From assembly GCA_035274425.1 (NCBI GenBank), contig DATEOC010000036.1, forward strand, positions 14,701 through 78,700: a stretch of DNA of 64,000 bases, written 5' to 3'. Shown piece after piece: positions 49,188 to 64,000 of the stretch. A program made the translations under genes and the position numbers. This stretch comes from JADMIH01 sp035274425. GTDB taxonomy: Bacteria > Chloroflexota > Chloroflexia > QHBQ01 > JADMIH01. Positions within the stretch are counted from its first letter, which is position 1. The number at the start of each line of letters is the position of its first letter. A model generated the notes under the pieces. It made no database searches, had not been told where the DNA came from, and saw only the letters and a list, made by a program, of their open reading frames with translations.

Positions 49188-50051
49188 ATGTCAGTACAAG
49201 CGAGTGCGGCCAGCCCACGCTTCAACTGGAAAAGTATCTCCTTCATACTGTTGCGCCTCATCGGCGTCGCGCTGGTCGTCGTGCTCATCCCGATTGCGTT
49301 CAACATGGAATGGCGCAACTTCGAGAAGATATTCCAGAAGGCCACGTCGCTACGCTTTATCGCACTCGGATTGGTGGCGACGGTCACGGTATCGCTGGCC
49401 GCGATCATTGTCAGCCTCCCCCTCGCCACCGCGCTTGCGCTGGGCCGCCTCTCCACGATCCGCGTTGTCAGGTGGCCTTGCGTAGCTTTCATCGAAGTGA
49501 CCCGCGCCGTTCCGCTGATCCTGCTCATTTTCTACATAAACCTGCGCCTTCCTGGCCTTGACGTTTTCCAGCGCATGGGCGTTGGGGGTACGGACTCCTT
49601 TCTAGGCCGCGCAGCGCAGGTAATTCTCTCGCCTGCGGGCCTGGCGACTGCCATTGCCCTCACTCTCTACACAGCCGCCGTAAACGCCGAGCTACTGCGC
49701 TCAGGCATTCTTTCGCTGGAGAGAGGCCAGACCGAGGCGGCGCGCTCCCTCGGCCTCAACTACGCTCAGACGATGCGCCGGGTGATCTTGCCGCAGGCGT
49801 TCCGCCGCACGCTTGCGCCCCTGATCGCACAGTTTACGATCCTGGTAAAGGACACCTCACTCGGTTCGATAATCGGTTTCCTTGAGTTGAAGCGGAGCGC
49901 GGATGTAATCGCTGCGCTTGACTACAATATCCTCGAAGCGCTTTATGTAGTCACGATTATCTACTTCATCGTAAACTACCTGCTTGGCCTCACCAGCAAG
50001 CTGATCGAGCGCAAAGGCCCCTCGGTAAAGGTACGCCCAATTGATTTCTAG
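49188..50051 (+). CDS. Polar amino acid ABC transporter permease 2 (HisMQ family)
   Basis: A 287-residue permease. The extra N-terminal helix (about 14-34) precedes the normal five-helix core. ARSLGLNYAQTMRRVILPQA is the EAA loop. It is longer than its partner, as GluD-type subunits are. It begins 13 bases after the stop of permease 1 and precedes the ATPase gene by 40 bases. The start is ATG 49188, near the weak GAGG site. Confidence 0.9.
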   Translation: MSVQASAASPRFNWKSISFILLRLIGVALVVVLIPIAFNMEWRNFEKIFQKATSLRFIALGLVATVTVSLAAIIVSLPLATALALGRLSTIRVVRWPCVAFIEVTRAVPLILLIFYINLRLPGLDVFQRMGVGGTDSFLGRAAQVILSPAGLATAIALTLYTAAVNAELLRSGILSLERGQTEAARSLGLNYAQTMRRVILPQAFRRTLAPLIAQFTILVKDTSLGSIIGFLELKRSADVIAALDYNILEALYVVTIIYFIVNYLLGLTSKLIERKGPSVKVRPIDF

Positions 50052-50091
50052 CGTGTCGGACTAAGTATAGATAATGACTGGAGAGAGCACA

Positions 50092-50859
50092 TTGGAAACG
50101 ATGGAAAAAATCAGGCACGTAACCGGCGAACCGATAATTGTCATGGAGGGGATCACGAAGCGGTTCGGCAAGCTCGTAGCCTTGAATAGCGTGAGCCTCG
50201 AAGTGAGACGGGGTGAGGTACTGATGGTGATCGGGCCGAGCGGCTCAGGCAAGTCTACGCTGCTGCGATGCATCAACTACCTGGAAGTGCCGACCAGCGG
50301 GCGCGTGGTAGTTGACGGTATCGACCTGAGCGCAGGCAAGGTCAATATCAACAAGGTGCGTGAAGAGGTGGGTATGGTCTTCCAGCGCTTCGAGCTATTC
50401 CCCCACCTTACGGTCCTTGAGAACGTCACTTTAGCACAGCGCGTGGTGCGCAAGCGTGACAATAAAGAGGCGAGGCGCATCGCGATGGAGCTACTGGACA
50501 AGGTGGGCATCCCGGAGAAAGCGGACAATCACCCGGCGCAGCTATCGGGCGGGCAGCAGCAGCGCGTGGCAATTGCTCGTGCCCTCGCTATGCAACCCAA
50601 GATCATGCTCTTCGATGAGCCGACCTCCGCCCTCGACCCTGAGATGATAAAAGAAGTGCTGGACGTGATGCTCGACCTCGCTCGCGAAGGGATGACTATG
50701 GTCGTGGTGTCACACGAGATGGGCTTCGCCCGCGCCGCCGCCAATCGAGTTGTATTCATGGACCAGGGGAGCATAGTCGAGATGGGTGAGCCGGAGAAGG
50801 TATTCAGTGCGCCTGAGCACGAGCGGACGAAGCTCTTCTTGAGCAAAATTCTTCATTAG
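50092..50859 (+). CDS. Polar amino acid ABC transporter ATPase (GlnQ type)
   Basis: A 255-residue ATPase. Walker A is GPSGSGKST, the signature is LSGGQQQRVAIARALAMQPK, Walker B is MLFDEPTSALDPEMIKEV, and the switch His is in VVSHEMGFARAAANRV, which is typical of GlnQ/ArtP. TTG 50092 was preferred because GGAGAG lies six bases upstream; ATG 50074 and ATG 50101 remain possible. It is the last gene of the four-gene importer. Confidence 0.92.
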   Translation: METMEKIRHVTGEPIIVMEGITKRFGKLVALNSVSLEVRRGEVLMVIGPSGSGKSTLLRCINYLEVPTSGRVVVDGIDLSAGKVNINKVREEVGMVFQRFELFPHLTVLENVTLAQRVVRKRDNKEARRIAMELLDKVGIPEKADNHPAQLSGGQQQRVAIARALAMQPKIMLFDEPTSALDPEMIKEVLDVMLDLAREGMTMVVVSHEMGFARAAANRVVFMDQGSIVEMGEPEKVFSAPEHERTKLFLSKILH

Positions 50860-50972
50860 GGGAAGTCGGCGTCAGATGGTGGGATGAATTGCTGGTTGCA
50901 TCTTATGGGCCGTAGTGAATAATGATTTCAAGATACTGATGTTGGTCACAACAAAGATTGGCAGGTTCATAA

Positions 50973-51563
50973 ATGGCGATTCAAATAGAGCAAGAAGAGC
51001 AAGTAGAGGTCAAGCGCCACGTTATCACTCTTGATGAGTATGAGGCGATGTGTGTAGCGGGCGTTTTTGAGGAAGATGCCCGTGTTGAGCTAATTCGGGG
51101 AGTGATTGTAGATATGGCACCACCAGGGCCAGAACATGAGGCTTCAGTTGCGGGTCTAAATAGAGTACTTAGTAAGCTCGTGGGAGATGCTGCGCTCGTG
51201 TGGCCTCAAGGTAACGCAGTGCGCCTCCCGGACAGCAATTCTCGTCCCCAGCCTGACATCACTATATTACGATGGCGAGATGATCTTTATAGGGGCAAGC
51301 GTCCTGTGGCGGAGGACGTCATACTGCTCGTGGAGGTCTCCCAAAGCTCCTTGAAATTGGACCGAGGGGTGAAGCTAACCCTTTACGCCGAAGCAGGCAT
51401 CCCTGAATATTGGGTGGTGGACATCAAAAGAGGCATCATAGAAGTCTACACAGAGCCTGCCAAGAGAAAGTACCAGCGGGTAAGGGTAGCACGGCGTGGC
51501 GAGAAATTGCAATTGCCTGGAGGGCTTGAGGGAAGTATCGAAGTAAGCGATGTGATTGGGTAA
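50973..51563 (+). CDS. Uma2 family (DUF820) putative PD-(D/E)XK nuclease
   Basis: A 196-residue protein of the Uma2/DUF820 family. The likely metal-site residues are in RPQPDITILRW and VILLVEVSQSSLKLDRGVK (D...E-x-S...K form), matching the family's restriction-endonuclease-like fold, and IPEYWVVDIKRGIIEVY is the family end. Many copies occur in cyanobacteria and Chloroflexota; the biological role is not established. ATG 50973 is preceded by a weak GGCAGG. It lies between the importer genes and the rpoB promoter region. Confidence 0.85.
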   Translation: MAIQIEQEEQVEVKRHVITLDEYEAMCVAGVFEEDARVELIRGVIVDMAPPGPEHEASVAGLNRVLSKLVGDAALVWPQGNAVRLPDSNSRPQPDITILRWRDDLYRGKRPVAEDVILLVEVSQSSLKLDRGVKLTLYAEAGIPEYWVVDIKRGIIEVYTEPAKRKYQRVRVARRGEKLQLPGGLEGSIEVSDVIG

Positions 51564-51647
51564 GAGGTGTTCACTCAAAGCTATCACATCAGAACCTTCC
51601 CGGATGTATATAGAACAAGAATCATAGAATATTGGTCCGATTCTTGC

Positions 51648-51676
51648 TTGACAAGCTCTCCTCCCTATGATATAAT
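51648..51676 (+). promoter_or_regulatory. Consensus promoter of rpoB
   Basis: TTGACA (51648-51653), 17-base spacer, TATAAT (51671-51676): a perfect sigma-A match, about 290 bases before the rpoB start. No rplJL genes lie upstream, so rpoB seems to have its own promoter. Confidence 0.88.
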
Positions 51677-51966
51677 CCCCTGTTAGGTCGAAAATCCCCA
51701 CTATATGTTTCACCACGAGACGCAACGGTAATCCAACCTGTCAGCTCCTCCCCCGCAAGGCGGAACCGCCGATAGGGAGGTAAGTTTGCGCCTCGCTTGC
51801 GTGTCTCTGGGCTTCGCCGACGATGGACGGCAGTCGGCGGGTGACAGAGATACGTGTAAATATGAGACACCTCAGCATTTCACAAGATTAGTTGTATTGA
51901 AGCAAAGTCAGCATCGTCTGTCGTCCCTCGTCTGTCGTCCGCCGTCTATCATAATAGGAGCCGCAT
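51677..51966 (+). promoter_or_regulatory. Structured 5' leader of rpoB
   Basis: About 285 bases of predicted transcript leader. Two strong stem structures are visible: CCTCCC (51747-51752) with GGGAGG (51775-51780) around GGCGG-AA-CCGCC (51759-51770), and TCTCTG (51804-51809) with CAGAGA (51845-51850) around CGCCGAC/GTCGGCG (51815-51821 / 51833-51839). A CGTCTGT word run follows at 51911-51947. No T tract is seen, so attenuation is not proven; the leader may be a control site. The rest of the gap 51564-51647 holds nothing that I recognise. Confidence 0.55.
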
Positions 51967-55479
<3,513 letters not shown>

Positions 55480-55488
55480 ATCGACGCT

Positions 55489-55516
55489 GTAGGGGCATAG
55501 CGCGCTATGCCCCTAC
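55489..55516. repeat. GTAGGGGCATAGCG palindrome after rpoB
   Basis: A perfect 28-base palindrome, ten bases after the rpoB stop. Same family as 31244-31271 and 46323-46362. Lacking a T tract, it does not look like a normal terminator. Confidence 0.92.
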
Positions 55517-55541
55517 GGAACCCTCTCACTAGGGATAAGAT

Positions 55542-55997
55542 GTGCCACCCAATGAACGACAGCCTGGACAAGCGCAAGAGGATAGAGTCCGCAGCCACTT
55601 GGTCGCAGAAGGTTACGAGCAACCTTATGGCACCACGGACGATGAGATTAGGCGTAACCTCGTCATCGAAGGAAGGTGCGCCGACTTTGTTGGATACCAT
55701 CGACAACTCAACATGTGGCTCATAGCTGAGAGTAAGGGTAGCGATATGCGAGGCGCAGAAGAGCAACTTACGAATACTGCGAAGGGTCTATTAGCAAGAG
55801 AACCTGGGGCAAGCGGAAGGATTGAGTACCACGTCTATACTGACCGCAAGAACTATAACGACTTGACCCATAGCAGGAATGGCTTGGGCGGTTATCGTCA
55901 GATTGGCGGCTTTCTAGGCTACAGAGATGATGACGAGAATTTCGTCTTCAGTCACATAGAAGGTACGCGAATGCAGGTACTGATGGAGGCCGGATGA
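55542..55997 (+). CDS. PD-(D/E)XK nuclease-like protein inserted between rpoB and rpoC
   Basis: A 151-residue soluble protein. RCADFVGYHRQLNMWLIAESK carries an Asp, then 13 residues later the E-x-K pattern (AESK), as in the PD-(D/E)XK core; the following MRGAEEQLTNTAKGLL would be the next helix. HVYTDRKNYN and the C-terminal strands are unassigned. It is similar in style to restriction-endonuclease-like proteins of unknown role. GTG 55542 has AGGG seven bases upstream. It ends in ATGA, overlapping the next gene by four bases. Base composition is lower in GC than rpoB and rpoC. Confidence 0.6.
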   Translation: MPPNERQPGQAQEDRVRSHLVAEGYEQPYGTTDDEIRRNLVIEGRCADFVGYHRQLNMWLIAESKGSDMRGAEEQLTNTAKGLLAREPGASGRIEYHVYTDRKNYNDLTHSRNGLGGYRQIGGFLGYRDDDENFVFSHIEGTRMQVLMEAG

Positions 55998-56302
55998 TGA
56001 TAAGTGAAGAAGCGCCCCAAATCCCGACTCCTATCCGTCGCGCCTTACGCAGAGAAGTAGGGCTTACCCAGGGTAGGTTAGAAGCTCTTGAGTTTGTGTG
56101 GGATTGCGCAGCAGACCTGGTGAAAATCAGAGAGAAAATAGCCGAGTTAGAAGAACTACTCTTCGATCCGAACCGAGCCAAAGGTTCAATGGCACCCGGC
56201 GCAAGCCCACGTGTTTATCGTGAAGGCTATTTAGTAGGCCTGAAAGAAGCGATTGATATAATTTCTAAAGTAATAGTTGAAGAGGAAAAACAGGTAGTAT
56301 AG
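55994..56302 (+). CDS. Hypothetical partner protein between rpoB and rpoC
   Basis: A 102-residue, mostly helical protein I do not recognise. After a polar N terminus it has a long helix (about 24-55, QGRLEALEFVWDCAADLV...) and a second helix near 80-100 (GLKEAIDIISKVIVEEE). ATG 55994 overlaps the stop of the nuclease-like gene by four bases, so their products are co-translated and may bind each other. It ends 12 bases before rpoC, whose GGAGG site lies in the gap. Confidence 0.6.
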   Translation: MMISEEAPQIPTPIRRALRREVGLTQGRLEALEFVWDCAADLVKIREKIAELEELLFDPNRAKGSMAPGASPRVYREGYLVGLKEAIDIISKVIVEEEKQVV

Positions 56303-56314
56303 CACGGAGGTAAC

Positions 56315-60961
<4,647 letters not shown>

Positions 60962-61000
60962 CCTTTAGCAACCTTCAACTGAGAGCATATAGTAAGAAAA

Positions 61001-61040
61001 GACAAGAAGGCTCGATTGAACCGAGCCTTCTTGTCTATTT
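61001..61040. terminator. Terminator between rpoC and the TIR gene
   Basis: Perfect 14-base stem GACAAGAAGGCTCG and its complement, with a seven-base loop and ATTTT after it. It lies between converging genes and can act in both directions. Confidence 0.9.
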
Positions 61041-61088
61041 TCAAAGAGTTATCAATGCGCCGGCACGCTTACTGAAAACTCGGGACGC

Positions 61089-63575
61089 TTAATCTTCACC
61101 GTCATCCCCCATCGGGGAGTGCTCTGCTAGCTCTTTCCGTAGTTCCTCCACTTCGGCTGCGTGCTTTTCCGCATCTACGTGCCCTATCTCACGCTCGTAA
61201 TCAACCCTCACCTGCTGAAGCTCTATCGCTCTCGCCAAATTACCTTGCTCAGCGAGCAAAGTGCCCAAATTCCAGCCCGTGATGGCTTCCCCTCGGCGGT
61301 TGCCTATCTCACGGGTGATTTCCAGGGACTGTTCGTAATGGTCGATGGCTTTGCGTGTCTCTCCCAAGACCGAGTAAGCGATACCCAAATTGCCCAGGGA
61401 GATGCCTTCACCGCGGCGGTCACTTATCTCACGGACGATTCCCAGATACTGTTCGTAATACTGTATAGCTTTGCGTGTCTCTCCCAGGTTACTGTAAGCG
61501 ATACCCAAATTGCCCAGGGCAGCACCTTCACCGCGGCGGTCACCTATCTCACGGGCGATTTCAAGTACCTGTTCGTAATAGTCGATGGCTTTGCGTGTTT
61601 CGCCTAGAGCCGAGTAAGCTAAACCCAAATTGCCCAGGGCGGCACCCTCCTCCGCTTTACGTTCCAGCCTTCGTGCAGTTTGCACCGCTGCCTCGATCTG
61701 AGGAATACGCTCCCGGCGCTTGTCATAGCGTAGATCACCAACATACGCTGTTGCATTGGCGTAATCTAGCAGCAGTTCAACAACCTCCTGAGATGGGCCG
61801 CCTATACCTATACGCCCTAGTGTATACCCTCGTGCCCAGTTCCAGCCTGCGTCAATGTGTGCCCGCTCCTGGTCGAACAACTTCAAGCCCAGAAGCAGGT
61901 TCCCTCCACCTTTGTTGTATAGATCACTCGCGAGATAAACAATCTGTGCATAGTGCTGTGCGTGGCGCAAGTATACAGAATAATTCCCGTGCAATCGCGC
62001 CAGAGCAAAGTCCCGAACCAGGTCATGCAAGCTGTATCGCCCGGTTTGCCTGGCCCATTCCACCAGGCTCCGACGGTAGAGGAGAGCAAGCATCTCTTCT
62101 AGAGTTGGTGGGTTGGCAGAGGGGGCAGAGGTGGCAGTTGCTTCATGGCCTTCTGTCCTTGGCACTTCTACAACCGCACCTGCTGCATCTATTTCGAAGC
62201 TGGCGGGGAAGACACTGAGTTGGCACAACACCTGTTGTACCGGCTCGTCAAGCGCGGCATAGCTCAGTTGGAATGAGGCTTCCACGCTCTTGGTGGGGTC
62301 GTTTGGATTGTCGGGGTCTCGAAGCAGCGCCAGGCGTGTCCTCTCCAATGCTTCGAGTTGGCGCTCGATAGTCATCGCAGAATTGGCGCACAGACTGGCG
62401 CTTATACGTAGAGCCAGGGGCAACCTTCCGCAGAGTTGCGCCATGCGGGGAGCGGCAGTGCCGATGTCAGGGCAGATTTCCAGGAGCAGCTTCTCAGCTT
62501 CGGCTTGGGGTAGTATCCCCAGGTCCCACGTTGCCATCCCAGGCAGGGTGAAGTGTTGGCGGCTGGTCAGCAGCAGGGCACAGCCAGCCGGGGGCAGCAA
62601 GTTCTCCACCTGTTTTGCATCTCTCGCATCGTCGGCCAGGACCAATACACGCTTCCCGCTGAGGAGCGAACGGTAGATTGACTTCAGCCCGTTGAGGTCG
62701 GCGGGTAGCTGCGCAACCGGCTCGAAGGCGCGAATGACCGTTTGGAGCGCCTGTTCCGGCGTTAGGGGGTTGTCGCTGGCCCCACGCAACTCGATAAGGA
62801 GTTGGGCATCAGGAAAGGTATTCATCAGGCGTTGGGCCACAGCAAAGGCCAGCTCACTCTTGCCTATACCGCCCATCCCGCGTGCGCCACTGATCGCCGC
62901 AACGCCGCTCCTGGTTGCCTCGCTGAGGGCTTGCACGAGTTGGTCAATCTCGCTTTCCCGCCCAACGAAGTCGGCTACGGGTGCGCGAAGCTGGTGCAGA
63001 CTCGTAATGTCAGTAGTGTCCGCCCCATTTGTTCTCCGAGGTTGCGTTTCTTCTGGCGCGGTGTCTGGGGTCGGGCCAATGGGCCTGGAGTCACCTTTGA
63101 TTGCACGTTCCGCCTGTAAATCCTTCACTACCCGTCGGATGCCTTGAACTACATCTGTCCATGCTGAGTCTCGATCCGGCCATAGGATAACTGGCTTGCC
63201 ACCACTGGGTAGAGCCTGTAAATCCCTTATTCTCGTTTCCTTCCAGTCACATTTGCGTAGGATGATGGGGATTACGACAGCTTGACCCTCATCATGCATT
63301 TTCAGTGCATGGTCCATTTCTGTATTGAAAATATAGTCTGAATCAAGAAAGTCAGAGCTAACGAATAACAAGAAGACCCTAGAAGCTCTCAGCTTTTCTT
63401 TAATAACACTATCCCACTCCTGACCTGGGATTATCTTGCCGTCATACCAAACACCTATTACGCCTCCACGCTTGAGCACTGCTATATGTTTCTCAAGCTG
63501 ATCTCGCAATCGGCTATCTTCGTGTGCATAGATGATGAAGGCTTGCAGAGGCTGGCTTTGGGATTCACTTGTCAT
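61089..63575 (-). CDS. TIR-NB-ARC-TPR STAND protein
   Basis: An 828-residue signal-transduction or immune-type protein. Residues about 10-155 are a TIR domain (AFIIYAHEDSRLRDQLEKH, IIPGQEW, FLLFVSSDFLDSDYI), with Glu86 in the usual NAD+-cleaving position. Residues about 200-500 are NB-ARC: GMGGIGKSELAF (P-loop), VLVLADDA (Walker B), LLLTSRQ (sensor), GRLPLALR (GLPL-like) and YSLHDLVRDFA (MHD-like). The end has three near-identical 40-residue TPR units (ETRKAIDYYEQVLEIAREIG) and a diverged fourth. The start is ATG 63575. Possible roles are phage defence or a regulator; not proven. Confidence 0.9.
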   Translation of the reverse strand: MTSESQSQPLQAFIIYAHEDSRLRDQLEKHIAVLKRGGVIGVWYDGKIIPGQEWDSVIKEKLRASRVFLLFVSSDFLDSDYIFNTEMDHALKMHDEGQAVVIPIILRKCDWKETRIRDLQALPSGGKPVILWPDRDSAWTDVVQGIRRVVKDLQAERAIKGDSRPIGPTPDTAPEETQPRRTNGADTTDITSLHQLRAPVADFVGRESEIDQLVQALSEATRSGVAAISGARGMGGIGKSELAFAVAQRLMNTFPDAQLLIELRGASDNPLTPEQALQTVIRAFEPVAQLPADLNGLKSIYRSLLSGKRVLVLADDARDAKQVENLLPPAGCALLLTSRQHFTLPGMATWDLGILPQAEAEKLLLEICPDIGTAAPRMAQLCGRLPLALRISASLCANSAMTIERQLEALERTRLALLRDPDNPNDPTKSVEASFQLSYAALDEPVQQVLCQLSVFPASFEIDAAGAVVEVPRTEGHEATATSAPSANPPTLEEMLALLYRRSLVEWARQTGRYSLHDLVRDFALARLHGNYSVYLRHAQHYAQIVYLASDLYNKGGGNLLLGLKLFDQERAHIDAGWNWARGYTLGRIGIGGPSQEVVELLLDYANATAYVGDLRYDKRRERIPQIEAAVQTARRLERKAEEGAALGNLGLAYSALGETRKAIDYYEQVLEIAREIGDRRGEGAALGNLGIAYSNLGETRKAIQYYEQYLGIVREISDRRGEGISLGNLGIAYSVLGETRKAIDHYEQSLEITREIGNRRGEAITGWNLGTLLAEQGNLARAIELQQVRVDYEREIGHVDAEKHAAEVEELRKELAEHSPMGDDGED

Positions 63576-63830
63576 AAGGTCACAAGCTCCATGTATGAAG
63601 GCGGGTGCGGCAGAGGTGAGAGAAGGTGTACAAGGGTTGCATCTAGCTCTGCAGCAAGTATAGCAGCATAGTAGGGCATTGGGTAGCTCTGTGTCAATAG
63701 TTATGCCAAGCTACTACACACAAACTGCAGGTCCGATGCAAAATGGTGGGGAAGCACATGCAGCTTCCAAGAGCCTCTTCAACAACAGTGACGAAGGCTT
63801 AAGGGCTGCCATAGTGAAGCACACTTTTCC

Positions 63831-63857
63831 TGTCATTCCGAACGCAGTGAGGAATCT
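63831..63857 (+). repeat. Single arm of the TGTCATTCCGAACG repeat
   Basis: Matches the arm at 44427-44453 with one mismatch. It lies between the TIR gene start and the IS end; the complementary arm is absent, perhaps displaced by IS insertion. The remainder of 63576-63830 shows no gene. Confidence 0.8.
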
Positions 63858-63877
63858 AAAACCAATGGTGCTAGTTT

Positions 63878-64000
63878 AAGGGGTTGACAAAAACAAGGGG
63901 TTTTCCGAAGCTGTTGTAGCTCAAAACCACAGCGAAAGGAGAAACCCCATGTCTACCACAGATTTTATCACAGAGTTGTTTTGCCGAGTAGATGACACAA
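63878..64000 (+). mobile_element. 5' end of an insertion sequence
   Basis: An end-like AAGGGG/AAGGGG motif pair (63878-63900) precedes a transposase start, and the element runs off the window. The exact left end cannot be fixed without the other terminus. Confidence 0.55.
63949..64000 (+). CDS. DDE-type transposase, N-terminal fragment (window edge)
   Basis: The first 17 residues only, MSTTDFITELFCRVDDT, from ATG 63949 with AAAGGAG upstream. An opening of the FITELFCRVDD kind is common to IS982-like and related DDE transposases. The rest lies beyond the window, so the family is tentative. Confidence 0.6.
   Translation, partial: MSTTDFITELFCRVDDT

Noticed and set aside
61161..61607. Plus-strand open frame with repeats, 148 codons
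   Set aside because: It is the complement of the TPR repeats of the TIR-NB-ARC-TPR gene; the apparent repeats come from that gene.
63679..63879. 66-codon frame before the IS element
   Set aside because: It is composed partly of the TGTCATTCCGAACG repeat and has no ribosome site.

Overview
The window looks like a chromosomal segment from a high-GC bacterium of the phylum Chloroflexota, probably an aerobic heterotroph. This is inferred from gene content and protein style; there is no rRNA gene to settle it. Pointers are a complete F1Fo ATP synthase operon next to mreB, an exported amidase with S-layer homology (SLH) repeats, F420-associated families, Uma2 and TIR/NB-ARC/TPR proteins, an L25/CTC ribosomal protein, and many intergenic hairpins built from tandem short words.

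Layout. 1-11 kb: a MacB-type ABC exporter (ATPase cut by the window edge, large FtsX permease), a PLP-dependent sulfur amino acid lyase, a DUF4328 membrane protein, a secreted SGNH hydrolase, a thioredoxin-fold protein, a DUF2342-type metalloprotease, and an HTH protein with a membrane-anchored partner. 11-20.7 kb: atpI/Z-atpB-E-F-H-A-G-[4-TM protein]-D-C and mreB, behind two sigma-A-like promoters. 20.8-23.2 kb: a UgpC/MsmX-type ATPase, rplY and yggT. 23.3-27.6 kb, minus strand: SLH amidase, an unknown protein, a YlxP-like protein and tRNA-Cys(GCA); a candidate small RNA lies on the plus strand at about 26.6 kb. 27.8-31.5 kb: a tail-anchored protein, a TPR protein, miaB and a ferredoxin. 31.5-42.2 kb, minus strand: a three-gene overlapping set (peptidase, unknown, ferredoxin), aldehyde dehydrogenase, F420/PPOX protein, thiolase, 3-hydroxyacyl-CoA dehydrogenase, enoyl-CoA hydratase, GNAT protein and peptide-binding lipoprotein. 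42.5-51.6 kb, plus strand: asnB, glycosyltransferase, alpha/beta hydrolase, a polar amino acid ABC importer and a Uma2 protein. 52-61 kb: rpoB and rpoC, split by two small overlapping genes. 61-63.6 kb, minus strand: a TIR-NB-ARC-TPR protein. 63.9 kb: start of an insertion sequence.

How the parts fit. The atp operon gives energy coupling, the thiolase/3-HCDH/enoyl hydratase/ALDH group is an acyl-CoA degradation module, and the two ABC systems feed peptides and amino acids.

Most notable: (1) a translationally coupled pair, one member resembling a PD-(D/E)XK nuclease, inserted between rpoB and rpoC; (2) a family of long intergenic inverted repeats made of tandem words of about seven bases, in most gaps of the atp operon and in one place nested as two word families; (3) an orphan promoter-structure-terminator unit that may be a small RNA; (4) a TIR-NB-ARC-TPR protein that may act in immunity, beside an IS element.
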